NCBI GenBank assembly: GCA_037355855.1
Contig: CM074759.1
Coordinates: 2,976,001-3,040,000 of the forward strand
Reading direction: 5' to 3'
DNA: 64,000 nucleotides
From: Pseudo-nitzschia pungens
Lineage: Eukaryota; Bacillariophyta; Bacillariophyceae; Bacillariales; Bacillariaceae
Part shown: piece by piece, positions 11,436 through 21,823 of the stretch
How positions within the stretch are numbered: the stretch's first letter is position 1
Layout of the letters: every line of letters begins with the position of its first letter
Position numbers and translations under genes: made by a program
The notes under the pieces: generated by a model
Database searches by the model: none
Seen by the model: only the letters and a program-made list of their open reading frames with translations
Told to the model about the DNA's origin: nothing

Positions 11436-13240
11436 CTCTTCTGGTATGGGGTGTGATGGGATGCCTTCCAATCCAAATCCCATCAATGCTTCTCCTGTTT
11501 CTCCCTTTTCCCCCTCCGCCTCTTCCCCTGTCTCTCATTTTGTCCAATTAACTCTTCATGGAGACTCTCTTGCTGCTAAGGATTCTGACAGTTTTGGTCA
11601 TTCCTTCCCTCAAGCTCCATCCTATAACTCCACCATCATCACTTTCCAAAACATTGGACCACAGCGCAGAGCTGCCTTTATGTCCATGTCCAAGCACAAC
11701 TCCCGTCAATTTGTCAAGAGCAATGCCAGTGTGGCTCTTTATGCTGAACATTGTTTGAATGAATCCAAACTCCTGCCCTGTGATCTTTTCAATCGGCGCA
11801 TGAAGAATGTCAGTCCCTCAAGTTTTTCCTATCTTGCTAACAACAAGCATGAAGCTTCTACCTGCTCTTGGCTTCAGCCTGGCGGCACAGGTTTTTCCAT
11901 TGACCAGCTGTTCAGCTCCCACAAGGTTGCACATGGAGCTGATCCATCTGGTCTTGGCAGATGGTCCTTTGTCAAGTTTCAGGGCAGGGATGGCTACAAT
12001 GTCACCATGTTTTCTGCCTACTGCCCAGTTGAAAATGATAGGGATCTTGGCTCAGTCTGGAATCAACAGTACCGATACTTTCAAGCAGCTGAAAATCTTT
12101 TCAGTCCCAATCCATGCATTCTCTTTCACAGGGATTTGACTGCTGCCCTTCAGGTCTGCCTGGGTGCAGGTGATCAAGTCATTGTTGGGATTGACCAGAA
12201 TGCTGATGTTCGAACTGATGGCTTGTCTTTTGAGCTCAAGGCTCTTGGTTTCAGAGAGGCCATTCTTACACTTCATAGTACGTCTTCGCCTCCTGCCACT
12301 CACAACCGCAACACTACCAGAACACCAATTGATGCCATTTGGGTCTCTGAGAATGTTGATGTTCTCAGGGCTGGGTATTGTCCCTTTGGTGGTGCCTATG
12401 GTATGGAATCTGACCACAGAATGCTTTGGATTGAAGTCTGTAATTGCAGCCTCATGGGCAAACATTTGCCACCTCCTGTGAGCTTCTCTCATTCCAAACT
12501 CCAGTCCTCCCACCCTCATCTGCGCCAACGGTATTTCAAGTGTGTCAGGCACAGCTTTCTCCAGGCTGGAGTGTTTTCTCTCCAAGCTAAGCTGGAGCAC
12601 CTCCTGGCTCAGTTTCAGTCTGGGGATATTTCTGTGCGTACTGAGCTCATCACCACATATGAAGTACTCCATGAAACCTCTACCTCTCTCAGGCTCTCTG
12701 TTGAACAAAACCTCTGCCACACTAGAGCTGGTTTGGTTCCATGGTCACCAAAGCTGCAAGTCTATCGTGATACCATTGACTTTTGGCGGCGTGTTGTTAA
12801 GTTGAGACAGGGTGTGTCCACCAGTCATACTGTTTTGAAAAGGTTGGCCTGCAAGCTTTCTCTCTACAAAGGAGAACACAGTGACCTTTCCAGTGCTCTC
12901 CTCCATCTGAAACAAGCTTACAAGCAATACCGGGCAGTGAAGAAATTGGCCCCCTCATGGAGAGACTCCTTCAATCAAGGCCTGGTGGATGCACTTCTTG
13001 CTGAAGGCAAGCCTCACAACCAGCATGCTTCCCAGATTCGTGCCAGGATGCGCAGGGAACGTCTTCAAAGAGAGCTTGGTCTCGCTGCTCGGTCTATTCG
13101 GGGACGTGTCAACAAGTCAGCAGTCTTGCGAGCTATTGCAGTTGGCCATGATGGTGTTGAACAGGTCTTGGAGTCTCAGTCTACTATGGTTCCAGCTATG
13201 GCTGAATCCAATGTCCGGCGTCAACAGCAGTGTATTGGCA
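11428..13240 (+). CDS. LINE ORF2, 5' part: AP-type endonuclease
   Basis: ATG 11428 overlaps the ORF1 stop (ATGGTTAG, 11428-11435), suggesting termination-reinitiation. The first ~330 residues look like an exonuclease-endonuclease-phosphatase domain: TIITFQNIG near the N-terminus, EHCLNE, TGFSIDQL, QVIVGIDQNADV, and a C-terminal MESDHRMLWIEV. The SDH signature and the D-x-N motif are typical of target-nicking LINE endonucleases. The frame stays open to 13240, where Gypsy A1 is inserted; reading then runs 29 bp into its LTR and stops at 13269. The interrupted protein continues in the same frame at 19042. Confidence 0.82.
13236..13240. repeat. 5-bp target duplication TGGCA of A1, left
   Basis: TGGCA precedes the LTR here and follows the other LTR at 19037-19041. 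Removing the element plus one copy restores the ORF2 frame. Confidence 0.9.
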
Positions 13241-13431
13241 TGCCATACCCCGGGTCTACTAGTGATTAGAATAGTAGTGATATGCAAATTGTGAGCTCTA
13301 TCATTTAGTCTATCCGCTATTGGATTCAGCAGTCTCGAAATCGGCGATTCCAGAGACTCGCTAATCGTAATCCAATCCTTATCCTTAATCCAATCACGAA
13401 TGGGTTCGTGACTGTATTCCGGTGCACGGCA
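13241..13431 (-). repeat. A1 3' LTR (191 bp)
   Basis: Begins TGCCATACCCCGGGTC on the plus strand and ends GTGCACGGCA. It matches 18846-19036 except at about 13401 (T versus C). The bases beyond 13431, read on the minus strand, form the short polypurine tract ATGGAGGAGCA. Confidence 0.93.
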
Positions 13432-13449
13432 TGCTCCTCCATGGTACTG

Positions 13450-16400
13450 TTACGATTCAATGCTATTCCTGCAATAATAGGGGTGCACTCTCCTAATGTT
13501 AACCCGGTCGGTTACAAAGGGAGCAGTTTCAATAGTTACAGTTCCATTATCATGGGCCTTGAGCACCTTGTAAGGTCCTTGCCGTGGGAAGGATAGTTTT
13601 GGAATGATGCCCTTCCTTTCCAGGGTGACATAGTCTCCTTCTTTGTAGACATGGGGAATCCTCTTCTGGTTCTCCCTGATGTTGCTCTTGTGGATGCTTT
13701 TCTGCTTCCGTGCTTGGATTGCTTCCCAATCCACTGGGAAGTTCACTGGCATGAACATGTCTCTACCAAACACCAGTTGCGCTGGGGAGTACCCCAGGGT
13801 GGTGTGGATGGCACTTCTGATGGCATATGCTGCCTTGGTGGTGAATTCCTCAAAAGGGTCCTTCTCGTGGAGGTCCCTGTTTTCCAGGTTGAAGGATAAC
13901 AAGCAGTCCTTTAACACCTGGTGGATCCTTTCCAACACTGAGTTGGATTGCGGATTCCATGCCCCACTGGGCTTTCTTTTCATCCCCATGTTCTCGCAGA
14001 GCTCTTGGAACTCTGCTTTGAACTCACTCCCACCATCAAAGCCAATTTCTTTTGGGCGCGGATATCTTGCCAGCCATGTACTGTCCAACAATCGTTGAGT
14101 TTCTGCTGCGTTCGGGGAGTCCTTCAGGTGAGCCAGTTCAAACCATCCGGTCACTGGATCCACCATGGTGAGGACATGGATTTGGTAGTCTTTACCATTT
14201 TTGTTATGAACAGTTGCAGGTCCCCAGAGGTCCACATTGACCCTTTGCCATTTGATGACCTCAGCTGCTTTTTCCGGTAGTAGTCCATACTTCTTCCGGC
14301 CACTCTTTTTAAACATCTGGCACGTGTGACAGTGCTTACAGAGGTCCTGGACGTCCTTTCGTAGGCCTTTCCAGGTGAAGACTGAGCGTATGCTCTGTTC
14401 CATTCTCTTTTCTCCCGGGTGTACCAACATGGTGTGGTACCACTCCATCACTCTTTGTTTGAGCTTGTCGGGAATCAGGATTTTGCCTTCTTTGTGGATG
14501 AGACTGAAACCTTCCACATTTTTGGTGGTTAGGCCTTTGTCTTTTTCCAAAGCATTCATGATTTCCGTGTCCTTCTGTTGGTAGAACTGAATCATGTCCG
14601 GAGCAAGTGGGAATGCACTATTGCCCTGGAATTCTTCCGGTGTTTCTCCAAGTGGGAATAGGAGTTGCCGGAGGTGCGCTTCCTCATCCGCGTAGGTGAG
14701 GGGTTTATTTGGTGGTAGCCATTCCACCATGTCTGCTGGGTCATCTGCGATGTCCAGTCGGGACAACGCGTCTGCTGCATCATTTTCTTTGCCAGCCACG
14801 TGTTTGACTATCGGATGGAACTCCTCCATGAGAAGTCGCCATCGTACCATTCGCTGTGTAGGCATCTGCTGGTATAGCAGGTTCAGATGGTCCGTGTGAA
14901 TGGTTACATCTTGTCCTCGTAGGATTCCTTCAAACGCTTTTAAGCCTTCCACTATACCAAGGAGTTCTTTTTCCCCGACAGTGTAGTTGAGCTGCGCTGA
15001 GTTCAGTTTCCTTGTGTAGAAACCAAGGGGTTTGCCATCTTGGCATACGGTTGCGCCGAGCTGCCTGTCGCTGGCGTCTGAGTAGAGATGAAATGGTTTC
15101 GTAAAATCCGGGAATGCGAGTTTCGCTTCGTCGGCGAGCATCCTCTTCGCCTCCATGAAAGCTTTCTGCTCTGCTGGTCCCCAGTACCAGTTCATTTTGC
15201 CCTTCTTTCCTGCGAGCTTGTTGAGGGGAGCAAGGATGTGGGAGCGGCGCTTCCACATGTCCCTGTAAAAATTGACCATCCCAAGGAACATCTTGAGTTG
15301 CTTGGTGTTCTTGGGGGCCTCCAGGCGCTTCATCGCCTCCAGCTTCTTTGGCTGGGGTTGAATGCCCTCTGTTGTTAAGAGGAATCCCAGATATTCCACT
15401 TCTTTTTGCATGAAGAAGGATTTTCTTAGGTTGGCTCGAAAGCCCGCGTCATCCAGTCTCTGTAGGACTGTATCGATTTTGTCGAGGTGATCCTGTTCAG
15501 ACTCCCCCTCGCGTTGGATGAGTAAGATGTCGTCGATGTAGACGAGGACATAGTCCAGGTCGCCGAGTAGGTTCATCATGACGGACTGGAAGATATCCGG
15601 TGCGCATGCGATCCCCATAGCCAATCGCTTGTAGGCATACTTCCCCCATGGTAGGATTGTGGAGCAGATTTTCTGGCTCTCCTTGCAGATGGGTATGGTG
15701 TAATAGCCTTGAGAGAGGTCCAGAGCTGTCGCAGATTTGAATTTCTGCAGACGTTGGATTGTTTCCCCTATTCGTGGTAGTGGGAACGGCTTCCTTTGAA
15801 TGGCTGCATTCATTTTACGGAAGTCCGTGAGCACGCGAATGTCTCCTGTCTTTTTGGGTTGACAAAAGGTGGGAGATGCCCATGGTGAGTCATCATCATG
15901 TGGAAGTTTCTCCAGGACTCCGATATCACAGAGTCTGTTGATTTCCTTCCGGAGTGCTTGTTCAAAGGCATGGGGTACGGAGTAGTACCTCTGCCGGACC
16001 GGTTTAACGCCTGGTTGGAGTTCGATAGATACCGGTTCAATGTTCTTGAGCAGTCCCAGACCCCCTCCGAAGAGTGTAGGGAACTTCTTCAATGTGTTCT
16101 TCAAGGCTCCCTTAGACGCGTCTGTGATATCCAGGTCATTGACCATGGAGTCTATATCTACTTTGGAGTAGTCTGCGTCCAGAATTTTGGCTTGCCTTTC
16201 CTCCTCCTGTTGGAGGATTGGACTTTGGGTGTTGGCAAAGAATACTGCCTCACATTTGTCCGGGTCGGAGAGCTCCCCCATTCCCTTCATGGGGATGGAG
16301 TCACCCTGCCATGTGATTGTCTGGGAGCTGTATTTGATATCCAGTCCCATTTGTGCCATCAGGTCGGATCCTATGATCATGTCATAGGGCACCTCCTCGT

Positions 16401-16713
16401 GGTGATGGTACTCATCCACTTGGAAGGTCCATTTAATGGTCTTTGAGTTTGAGAATTCTATCAGCCTTAGTCCCACTGAAGCCGCAGACTTTGTTCGAAA
16501 TTTGCCCCCATAGGTATTATAGGTAACAGATCGTTGGTCCCGGTTCGTAAGTTGACTTCGGTCGACAAAGTGTTTTAGGATTATGGACTTGGAGCATCCT
16601 GAGTCCAGAAGGCCCCGGAGCATCCTCCCCCTTCCCTTGTGGTCCAACACCTCCACACAGACATCTGCAAATCGGTTGATTATGCGTGGTCCGGTGTGGA
16701 TGGTGTCGGCCAT
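13450..16713 (-). CDS. A1 pol polyprotein, intact (protease-RT-RNase H-integrase)
   Basis: This 1087-residue polyprotein carries, in order: an aspartic protease with LLDSGCSKSIIL (about residues 35-50); reverse transcriptase with VYIDDILLI; RNase H with HLYSDASDRQLGA and THTDHLNLLY-like blocks; an integrase zinc finger ending HCHTCQMFKKSG; an integrase core with VNVDLWGP, GFDGGSEF and VLERIH supplying D, D and E; and a C-terminal GPY/F-type module (RQGPYKVL). The domain order RT-RH-INT is diagnostic of Ty3/Gypsy. Its ATG immediately follows the gag TGA in the same frame. All catalytic residues I can check are present, so it is likely the most active pol in the window. Confidence 0.93.
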   Translation of the reverse strand: MADTIHTGPRIINRFADVCVEVLDHKGRGRMLRGLLDSGCSKSIILKHFVDRSQLTNRDQRSVTYNTYGGKFRTKSAASVGLRLIEFSNSKTIKWTFQVDEYHHHEEVPYDMIIGSDLMAQMGLDIKYSSQTITWQGDSIPMKGMGELSDPDKCEAVFFANTQSPILQQEEERQAKILDADYSKVDIDSMVNDLDITDASKGALKNTLKKFPTLFGGGLGLLKNIEPVSIELQPGVKPVRQRYYSVPHAFEQALRKEINRLCDIGVLEKLPHDDDSPWASPTFCQPKKTGDIRVLTDFRKMNAAIQRKPFPLPRIGETIQRLQKFKSATALDLSQGYYTIPICKESQKICSTILPWGKYAYKRLAMGIACAPDIFQSVMMNLLGDLDYVLVYIDDILLIQREGESEQDHLDKIDTVLQRLDDAGFRANLRKSFFMQKEVEYLGFLLTTEGIQPQPKKLEAMKRLEAPKNTKQLKMFLGMVNFYRDMWKRRSHILAPLNKLAGKKGKMNWYWGPAEQKAFMEAKRMLADEAKLAFPDFTKPFHLYSDASDRQLGATVCQDGKPLGFYTRKLNSAQLNYTVGEKELLGIVEGLKAFEGILRGQDVTIHTDHLNLLYQQMPTQRMVRWRLLMEEFHPIVKHVAGKENDAADALSRLDIADDPADMVEWLPPNKPLTYADEEAHLRQLLFPLGETPEEFQGNSAFPLAPDMIQFYQQKDTEIMNALEKDKGLTTKNVEGFSLIHKEGKILIPDKLKQRVMEWYHTMLVHPGEKRMEQSIRSVFTWKGLRKDVQDLCKHCHTCQMFKKSGRKKYGLLPEKAAEVIKWQRVNVDLWGPATVHNKNGKDYQIHVLTMVDPVTGWFELAHLKDSPNAAETQRLLDSTWLARYPRPKEIGFDGGSEFKAEFQELCENMGMKRKPSGAWNPQSNSVLERIHQVLKDCLLSFNLENRDLHEKDPFEEFTTKAAYAIRSAIHTTLGYSPAQLVFGRDMFMPVNFPVDWEAIQARKQKSIHKSNIRENQKRIPHVYKEGDYVTLERKGIIPKLSFPRQGPYKVLKAHDNGTVTIETAPFVTDRVNIRRVHPYYCRNSIES

Positions 16714-18112
16714 TCATTTGTGGGATCCTTTCTTCTTGAAGGTTTTTCTGTATTTTCTCCGGTACTCCTTGAGGTCCCTGTCGGAGATATCAATCTCGTC
16801 GTCAGAGACTTCATGATCAGCTTGGGCCGTGGCCAGTACATAGGAGTACTCGTGGTTGGAGAGGTTCCTTCCCCAGTGGGGTTTGGGTTGTTGCTCGTTG
16901 TCCGAGTCTTCTTTTGCCACAAAATGCTCCTTGAGCAGATTGATGGTTTCCCGGTCGAATTTCCCCTTCTTGGGTGGTCCTCCGGTTAGTTTCCAGCATT
17001 TGCCGGCGTGGGTCTTGCCACAGATTTTGCAAAGTTGCTTATTGTTGTCCATTGGGCGCTTCTTTTTGTTGGGAGACTTGCTGTTTCCTCCCCCAGAAGT
17101 GGCCTTGGAGTTCTTCTTGGTGCCACCGTTTTGTTTTTCCAGTTCGGTGATCCGTTTGCGAAGTTCTTCTTCGTTTCGGATGGTGGTTTCCAAGTTTTTG
17201 AGTTTGTCGATCGTGGTGTTGAAGGAATGGGCAAAGACATCCCATCCAATGTGTTCCAGTTTGTCCCTCTGGGTGTGGGTCATGCTGGTGTCCAGGATTT
17301 CCTTCATCTCGTCGTGAGTGAAGCTGGAAGGTGCCATTCCTGTGGCGGCGCCACTTTCCCAGAGACATTCTGGTAGATAGCTTTGTAGTTCGGCCATTCG
17401 GTTGGCCCAGGCTCGGATGCCGTGTTTCATGTCGACTCGCATCCCCCGCATAAAGCGGCGGAGGAGGATGTACGAGCGTTTCCCGTTCATGTCATTGCCA
17501 AAGACTTTCAGTTTGAGGGCGTACATGCATTCCTCGATGACATCCTTCTTGTACTCCTCTGATTTGTAGTACTTTGTGAGGGTATCGGGTACCTTCTTTT
17601 TGGGGATTGGAGCGCCGAGTTCCTCGGGCTCCGTTTCCTCGTCCGATTTTGCCGTGGCAGTCGGTTTGTCGGTCTTTTGGGTGGAGTTCCCTTCGACTGG
17701 CTCCTTGGTTCGTGCCAGCGGGAGCTTCTGTGGTTAGGTCGGTTGTTTCGACCTTTTGGATCCGTTTTTGGACCAGTTTGTTGTTGTGTGTCTTGTGACC
17801 TGGTTCGGCATAGTAGGACCGGCCTAGAGTCATTTGGACGATAGAGAGTGCCTCGTTGGAGAGGACCCTCTGGAGGACGTCCAGTTTCTGGTCTCCTTGG
17901 AGTTTGTCATTGCCAGCAATTTTCTGGTCAAAGTCTCTTTTCCAGATGATAAAGAGTTCCGGTCTTTCAGTGCCGGTGAGTACCTTCAGATAGTCACTGA
18001 AGGCTACCCCTCCTTTTTCTGAGTCGATACTCATTTTCACGGTGGTGGCATCTTCCGGCCAGTCCTCTCGTGTAAAGGTGAAGGGTTTCTGTTTAGTTCC
18101 TTTAGACGCCAT
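16714..18112 (-). CDS. A1 gag, one apparent frameshift
   Basis: The N-terminal frame starts at 18112 (MASKGTKQKPFTFTRED) and runs correctly to about 17700. There an extra base near 'acgaaccaagg' diverts it into a spurious tail ending at 17492. The proper frame continues through DVIEECMYALKLKVFGNDM to a stop at 16714. The protein has a capsid-like region (PELFIIWKRDFDQKI), a coiled-coil-prone stretch and a zinc knuckle, CKICGKTHAGKC, with spacing C-x2-C-x3-H-x3-C. The stop is TGA followed directly by the pol ATG in the same frame. Confidence 0.85.
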
Positions 18113-18831
18113 GGTTAATCAGTTTCTTTTTATTTACTTTAGTTTAGTTACAGTATTTCTGTAAGTTGTTATTTGGGGTGGAAATGAGCAAAAAGTGGTT
18201 GTTTCAGTTTGCTCCAGTTTCCTCTTTGTCTGCACGATATCCCGTGTTGTAACTGATTTTGCTTTAGGCTTGTCCAGTGGTGGGAGTTGTTTCTCTCTTT
18301 AGTTCCCGGGAATCCTGTGGTTCTCCGGAGTTGTTTCTGTTTTTATTTCGTGGGATTCGATTCCCGTGGTTCTCCGGCGTTGCTTCCCTATTAAGCAATC
18401 ACCGGGCCGGTCCCACTTCCTGTCTCCCGTGGGATTTAGTGGTGTTTAGGTATTCATTATATACCTTTCCGGATATCCGTATACTTCGGTTTTGGTTGGC
18501 ATCCCCTATTCGGTCTGTCCATCCACTCAGTGTTGGTCCAATTAGTCCACTCACTGGATTATGTGTCACTTTTTCGACACTCATTATTTTCGATTATTTC
18601 TTTTATTGTCGACCATGGTCCTGTTTAGGTCCTTAGGTGTCTCTGTTGCTGCTGTTGCTCCCTTCTTTGGGCGCCAACAGTTGCTGGGGTCGGTCTTCCT
18701 TGTGCTGCAGACACTGGATATCCTTCTCCCTGTTTTTGCTTCTCTGCGCCTCCATTTTCCGGCAGTCTTTCGGTCTCGTCGGTCCCTAGGCCGATCGGTT
18801 CCTTTCTGCTCATGGTCGTCAGCGCTCAGCT
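18113..18831 (-). other. A1 5' untranslated leader
   Basis: About 720 bp between the 5' LTR and gag. It is rich in short T/C runs on the plus strand and has no convincing gene. Copies A2 and A3 have matching leaders. Packaging and primer functions would be expected here for the family, but no motif can be assigned. Confidence 0.6.
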
Positions 18832-18845
18832 TGATTTTAAAATCA
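18832..18845. promoter_or_regulatory. Perfect palindrome at the primer-binding position of A1
   Basis: TGATTTTAAAATCA lies directly inside the 5' LTR, where a tRNA primer site starting TGG would normally be. The same 14 bp is found at 45981-45994 (A2) and 60298-60311 (A3). Function unknown. Confidence 0.6.
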
Positions 18846-19036
18846 TGCCATACCCCGGGTCTACTAGTGATTAGAATAGTAGTGATATGCAAATTGTGAG
18901 CTCTATCATTTAGTCTATCCGCTATTGGATTCAGCAGTCTCGAAATCGGCGATTCCAGAGACTCGCTAATCGTAATCCAATCCTTATCCTTAATCCAATC
19001 ACGAACGGGTTCGTGACTGTATTCCGGTGCACGGCA
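18846..19036 (-). repeat. A1 5' LTR (191 bp)
   Basis: Same sequence as 13241-13431 with one difference by eye. It is followed by duplication TGGCA at 19037-19041. Confidence 0.93.
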
Positions 19037-19041
19037 TGGCA

Positions 19042-20520
19042 CTCCTTCCATGACTCCCTCCTTCATTGAGGATTTTGGCTACCTAGGCACAGCACATGCT
19101 TCTGCTCAAGTTCTTGATGGCACATATAATCCTCCTCCTGCCACTGACAAATACCTTTCTGAATTTCTTTCCTGTCTCAAAGTCCCTGACTCTATTCTGA
19201 GTTTGCCCCCCTTTGACTATTCAGTGTGTCCAGCTGACAATGCTGCTGCCTGGAAACGCCAGAGGGAACGCACAGCAAGTGAACCTTCTTGTTTGAGTTT
19301 TGCCCACCACAAGGCATTTGCCCTGGATCCCCAGCTGAACAAGTTTGACACTCTCCTGAGATCCGTCCCTTTGATTGTTGGCTTCTCTCCTTCTGCTTGG
19401 CAGGTCATCACTGATGTTGAGATCTTCAAGAAACCTGGTGAATATAGAGTGGATAAGATGAGACTCATCCAGTTGATGTCTCCTGAGTTCCAAATCAACA
19501 ACAAGATGATTGGCAGACGAATTCTTGCCCATGCTGAACGTGCCAATGCCGTGGCTGTTGATCAACATGGAAGCAGGAAACACCACAAGGCAATCAACAC
19601 CTGCCTGAACAAGAAGCTCATATGTGATGTGTTGCGGCAGAAGCGCAGATCCGGTGCTGTTGCTATGAATGATGCCAAGGGCTGCTATGATAGGATCTCT
19701 CATCCGATTGCAGGTCTCACTCTCCAGAGCTTTGGGGTTCCTGCACATGTGTGTGAGGTTCTTCTGTCTACTTTGCAACTTGCCAAGCACCACATCAAAA
19801 CTGGTTTTGGTCGGTCAGGTCCTGTGTATGGTGATGAATCTGTTCCTCTCAGTGGTTGTGGCCAAGGCAATGGTATTGGTCCAACTCTTTGGGCTTTGGT
19901 GTCAACAATTGTCTTCCGAATGATGCAACAGGCTGGGCATGGTGTCCATCTTATCACTTCTTTGTCACTGCACCTGGTTTCTCTTGTGGGTTTTGCCTTT
20001 GTGGATGACACAGATTTGTTTTGTGCTGGCTCTGATTCCTCCACATCTGGTGAGGAATTAGCTGTTGACTTTCAGGAAGCTCTTGACCGCTGGGCTGGTG
20101 GGATTATTGCCACTGGAGGTGCTATTGAACCTGCCAAATCCTTCTGTTATTTGATTGATTTCAAATGGAATGGGTCTGGTTGGGACTATCGCTCAATTGC
20201 TGACATGCCCGGTGACTTCTCAGTTGCTGACAAAAATGGCAATCGAGCTACCCTGGATCGGTTTGAAGTTGACCATGCTGACAAGACCCTTGGGGTTTTT
20301 ATCTCCATGGATGGCAATGAGGAAGCACAGATTGCTCACATGAAGTCACAGTCTCAGTCTTTTGGCTCTCAACTCAGGGCTTCCAAGTGTGAGAAGCGCG
20401 CATCCCTCTACACCTTCAAGTATTCTTTCATGGAGAGTGGTACTGCCAGTGCTGTATGTGATGGTTCATTTGATCCGGACCTTCTCAGAGGAACTTCTGC
20501 TTTCATTTTGTCACCCAATA
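19042..20520 (+). CDS. LINE ORF2, middle part: reverse transcriptase
   Basis: This continues the ORF2 frame after Gypsy A1. Reverse-transcriptase landmarks are QHGSRKHHKAIN, AMNDAKGCYDRIS with the first catalytic Asp, SGCGQGNGIGPTLWALVS, and FAFVDDTDLFCAGS with the paired catalytic aspartates. The pattern is that of a non-LTR retrotransposon RT lacking RNase H in this segment. The reading frame is open until 20520, where a 287-bp insert changes it and a stop follows at 20564. Without both inserts ORF2 would be continuous. Confidence 0.85.
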
Positions 20521-20807
20521 CTTTGGTTTTGTCTTCTGTTCCTGTTTCTCATCCTGTCATATAACTTTTGATACTGGATCTTATCCCAATATCCACATTC
20601 CCATCTCACTTTCTCTCAAGTCCCTATTTTGTGGGACTTGTATGTCTTTTTCCCTGCTTGATGTTCAAGGTTTGTTTGAAAATTTGTCGTTCTGCCACTT
20701 GGGGTCCTGACTCTTCGATGGAGGCGACGTTAAAGTCTGGTTACAGACTGAGTAATTTAGTTTCACCTTTGGTGATTAAAGTTATTTAAATACGTATATT
20801 ATTATTG
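20521..20807 (+). mobile_element. 287-bp copy of the LINE 3' end inserted in its own ORF2
   Basis: This is nearly identical to 21839-22127, the 3' end of the same element, and ends in the same ATT repeat. Removing 20521-20807 rejoins ORF2 in frame (FILSPN then HRASAHHYPRL). No clear target duplication is visible. It could be an independent, severely 5'-truncated LINE insertion or a template-jump product. Confidence 0.8.
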
Positions 20808-21823
20808 TCCATAGAGCTTCTGCCCATCACTATCCCAGACTTGTGTTTGAGCCTTGGGCATTTTCTCTCAATGGATGCAAGTGTTCAAGGTTTGATCAAA
20901 ATGCTTTGCATGTTGCCATTTCTGGTCCTCCTCTTCTTCAATATTGGCAGACCCACCATGATATCCCCATTCCACAACCTGTTTTGAGTTCCATCCATTG
21001 GTGTGCCCATCTGTCTGCCTTCAAGCGTCTATCTCCTGGCATGCAAAGGTGGTTTGTCAAGTTTGCTTCTGGATGCATTGGTGTTGGCAACCAACTCCTT
21101 CACTACCAGTATCAGGATCACTCCAGGTGTCCCTTGTGTGATGCAGACAACGAGAAGGTTTCTCATGTGCTCTCCTGCAAGGATACTGGGGCTGTCAGGC
21201 ATAGTGTGTCTGCCTTCACGGGACCACTGCAGAAGAGGCTTGAAGTTGAACAAACTGATCCATCATTGGTTGCTGCCATTGTGGATCTTCTCACCAGAGT
21301 TCGGAAGGGCCAGAGAATTTATCCATCATCCTACTCACTTGCAATTGCGTCTGCTGTCAGGGCACAGAGGACTATTGTTTGGCACAACTGGCTTCTGGGT
21401 AGGTGGTCTCCTCGCTGGTATCAAATCCAGGCTGACTACTACTCCCACATTGGAAGCAAGCGCTCTCCCAGACGTTGGGCTACAGCTATCATCCATCAGT
21501 TCTTTCTTACCTCCTGGGATCTTTGGACTTATAGGAATGAACGACTCCATGGTCCTGGGGGTACCCTTGATGCTGAACAACACCAATCTCTTGATGCTTC
21601 CATTACCTCTGAATTGGCCATTGGTGCAGCTGGTGCACTCCCCCAGTCACACTCCCTTTTACAAACCCCTTTCCAAGTCCTACAAGGTTACACCCTGACT
21701 GCCAAGAGGCAGTGGCTTGCAACCATCCACCTTGCCAGGAAGCAGTATGCAGCACCTGTCCAACCTGTGCAGCCATACCAACGAGAGGCTGCTCTCTTAA
21801 GAGCCTGGCTTACTGGACCTTAG
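20808..21823 (+). CDS. LINE ORF2, C-terminal part with Cys/His motif
   Basis: This is the C-terminal segment of ORF2, in frame with 19042-20520 once the 287-bp insert is ignored. It contains CPLCDADNEKVSHVLSCKD (C-x2-C-x7-H-x4-C), a zinc-binding motif common near the end of LINE ORF2 proteins. A basic, Trp-rich region follows (SAVRAQRTIVWHNWLLGRW). The stop is TAG at 21821-21823. Confidence 0.8.

Larger units (their letters stand above)
13241..19036 (-). mobile_element. Gypsy-A copy A1, complete, inside LINE ORF2
   Basis: This is a 5796-bp minus-strand Ty3/Gypsy element with two 191-bp LTRs (13241-13431 and 18846-19036) that differ by one base by eye, and duplication TGGCA. The LTRs begin TGCC and end GGCA. 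Order from the 5' LTR: leader 18845-18113, gag 18112-16714, pol 16713-13450 (protease, RT, RNase H, integrase), a short purine run ATGGAGGAGCA, 3' LTR. Pol is a single intact 1087-residue frame; gag has one apparent frameshift near 17700. Near-identical LTRs imply a recent insertion, later than the LINE it interrupts. Confidence 0.93.

Noticed and set aside
13679..15378. Multiple plus-strand frames opposite Gypsy-A pol (also opposite A2, A3 and gag)
   Set aside because: Antisense shadows of pol and gag; they recur wherever the sense coding sequence recurs.
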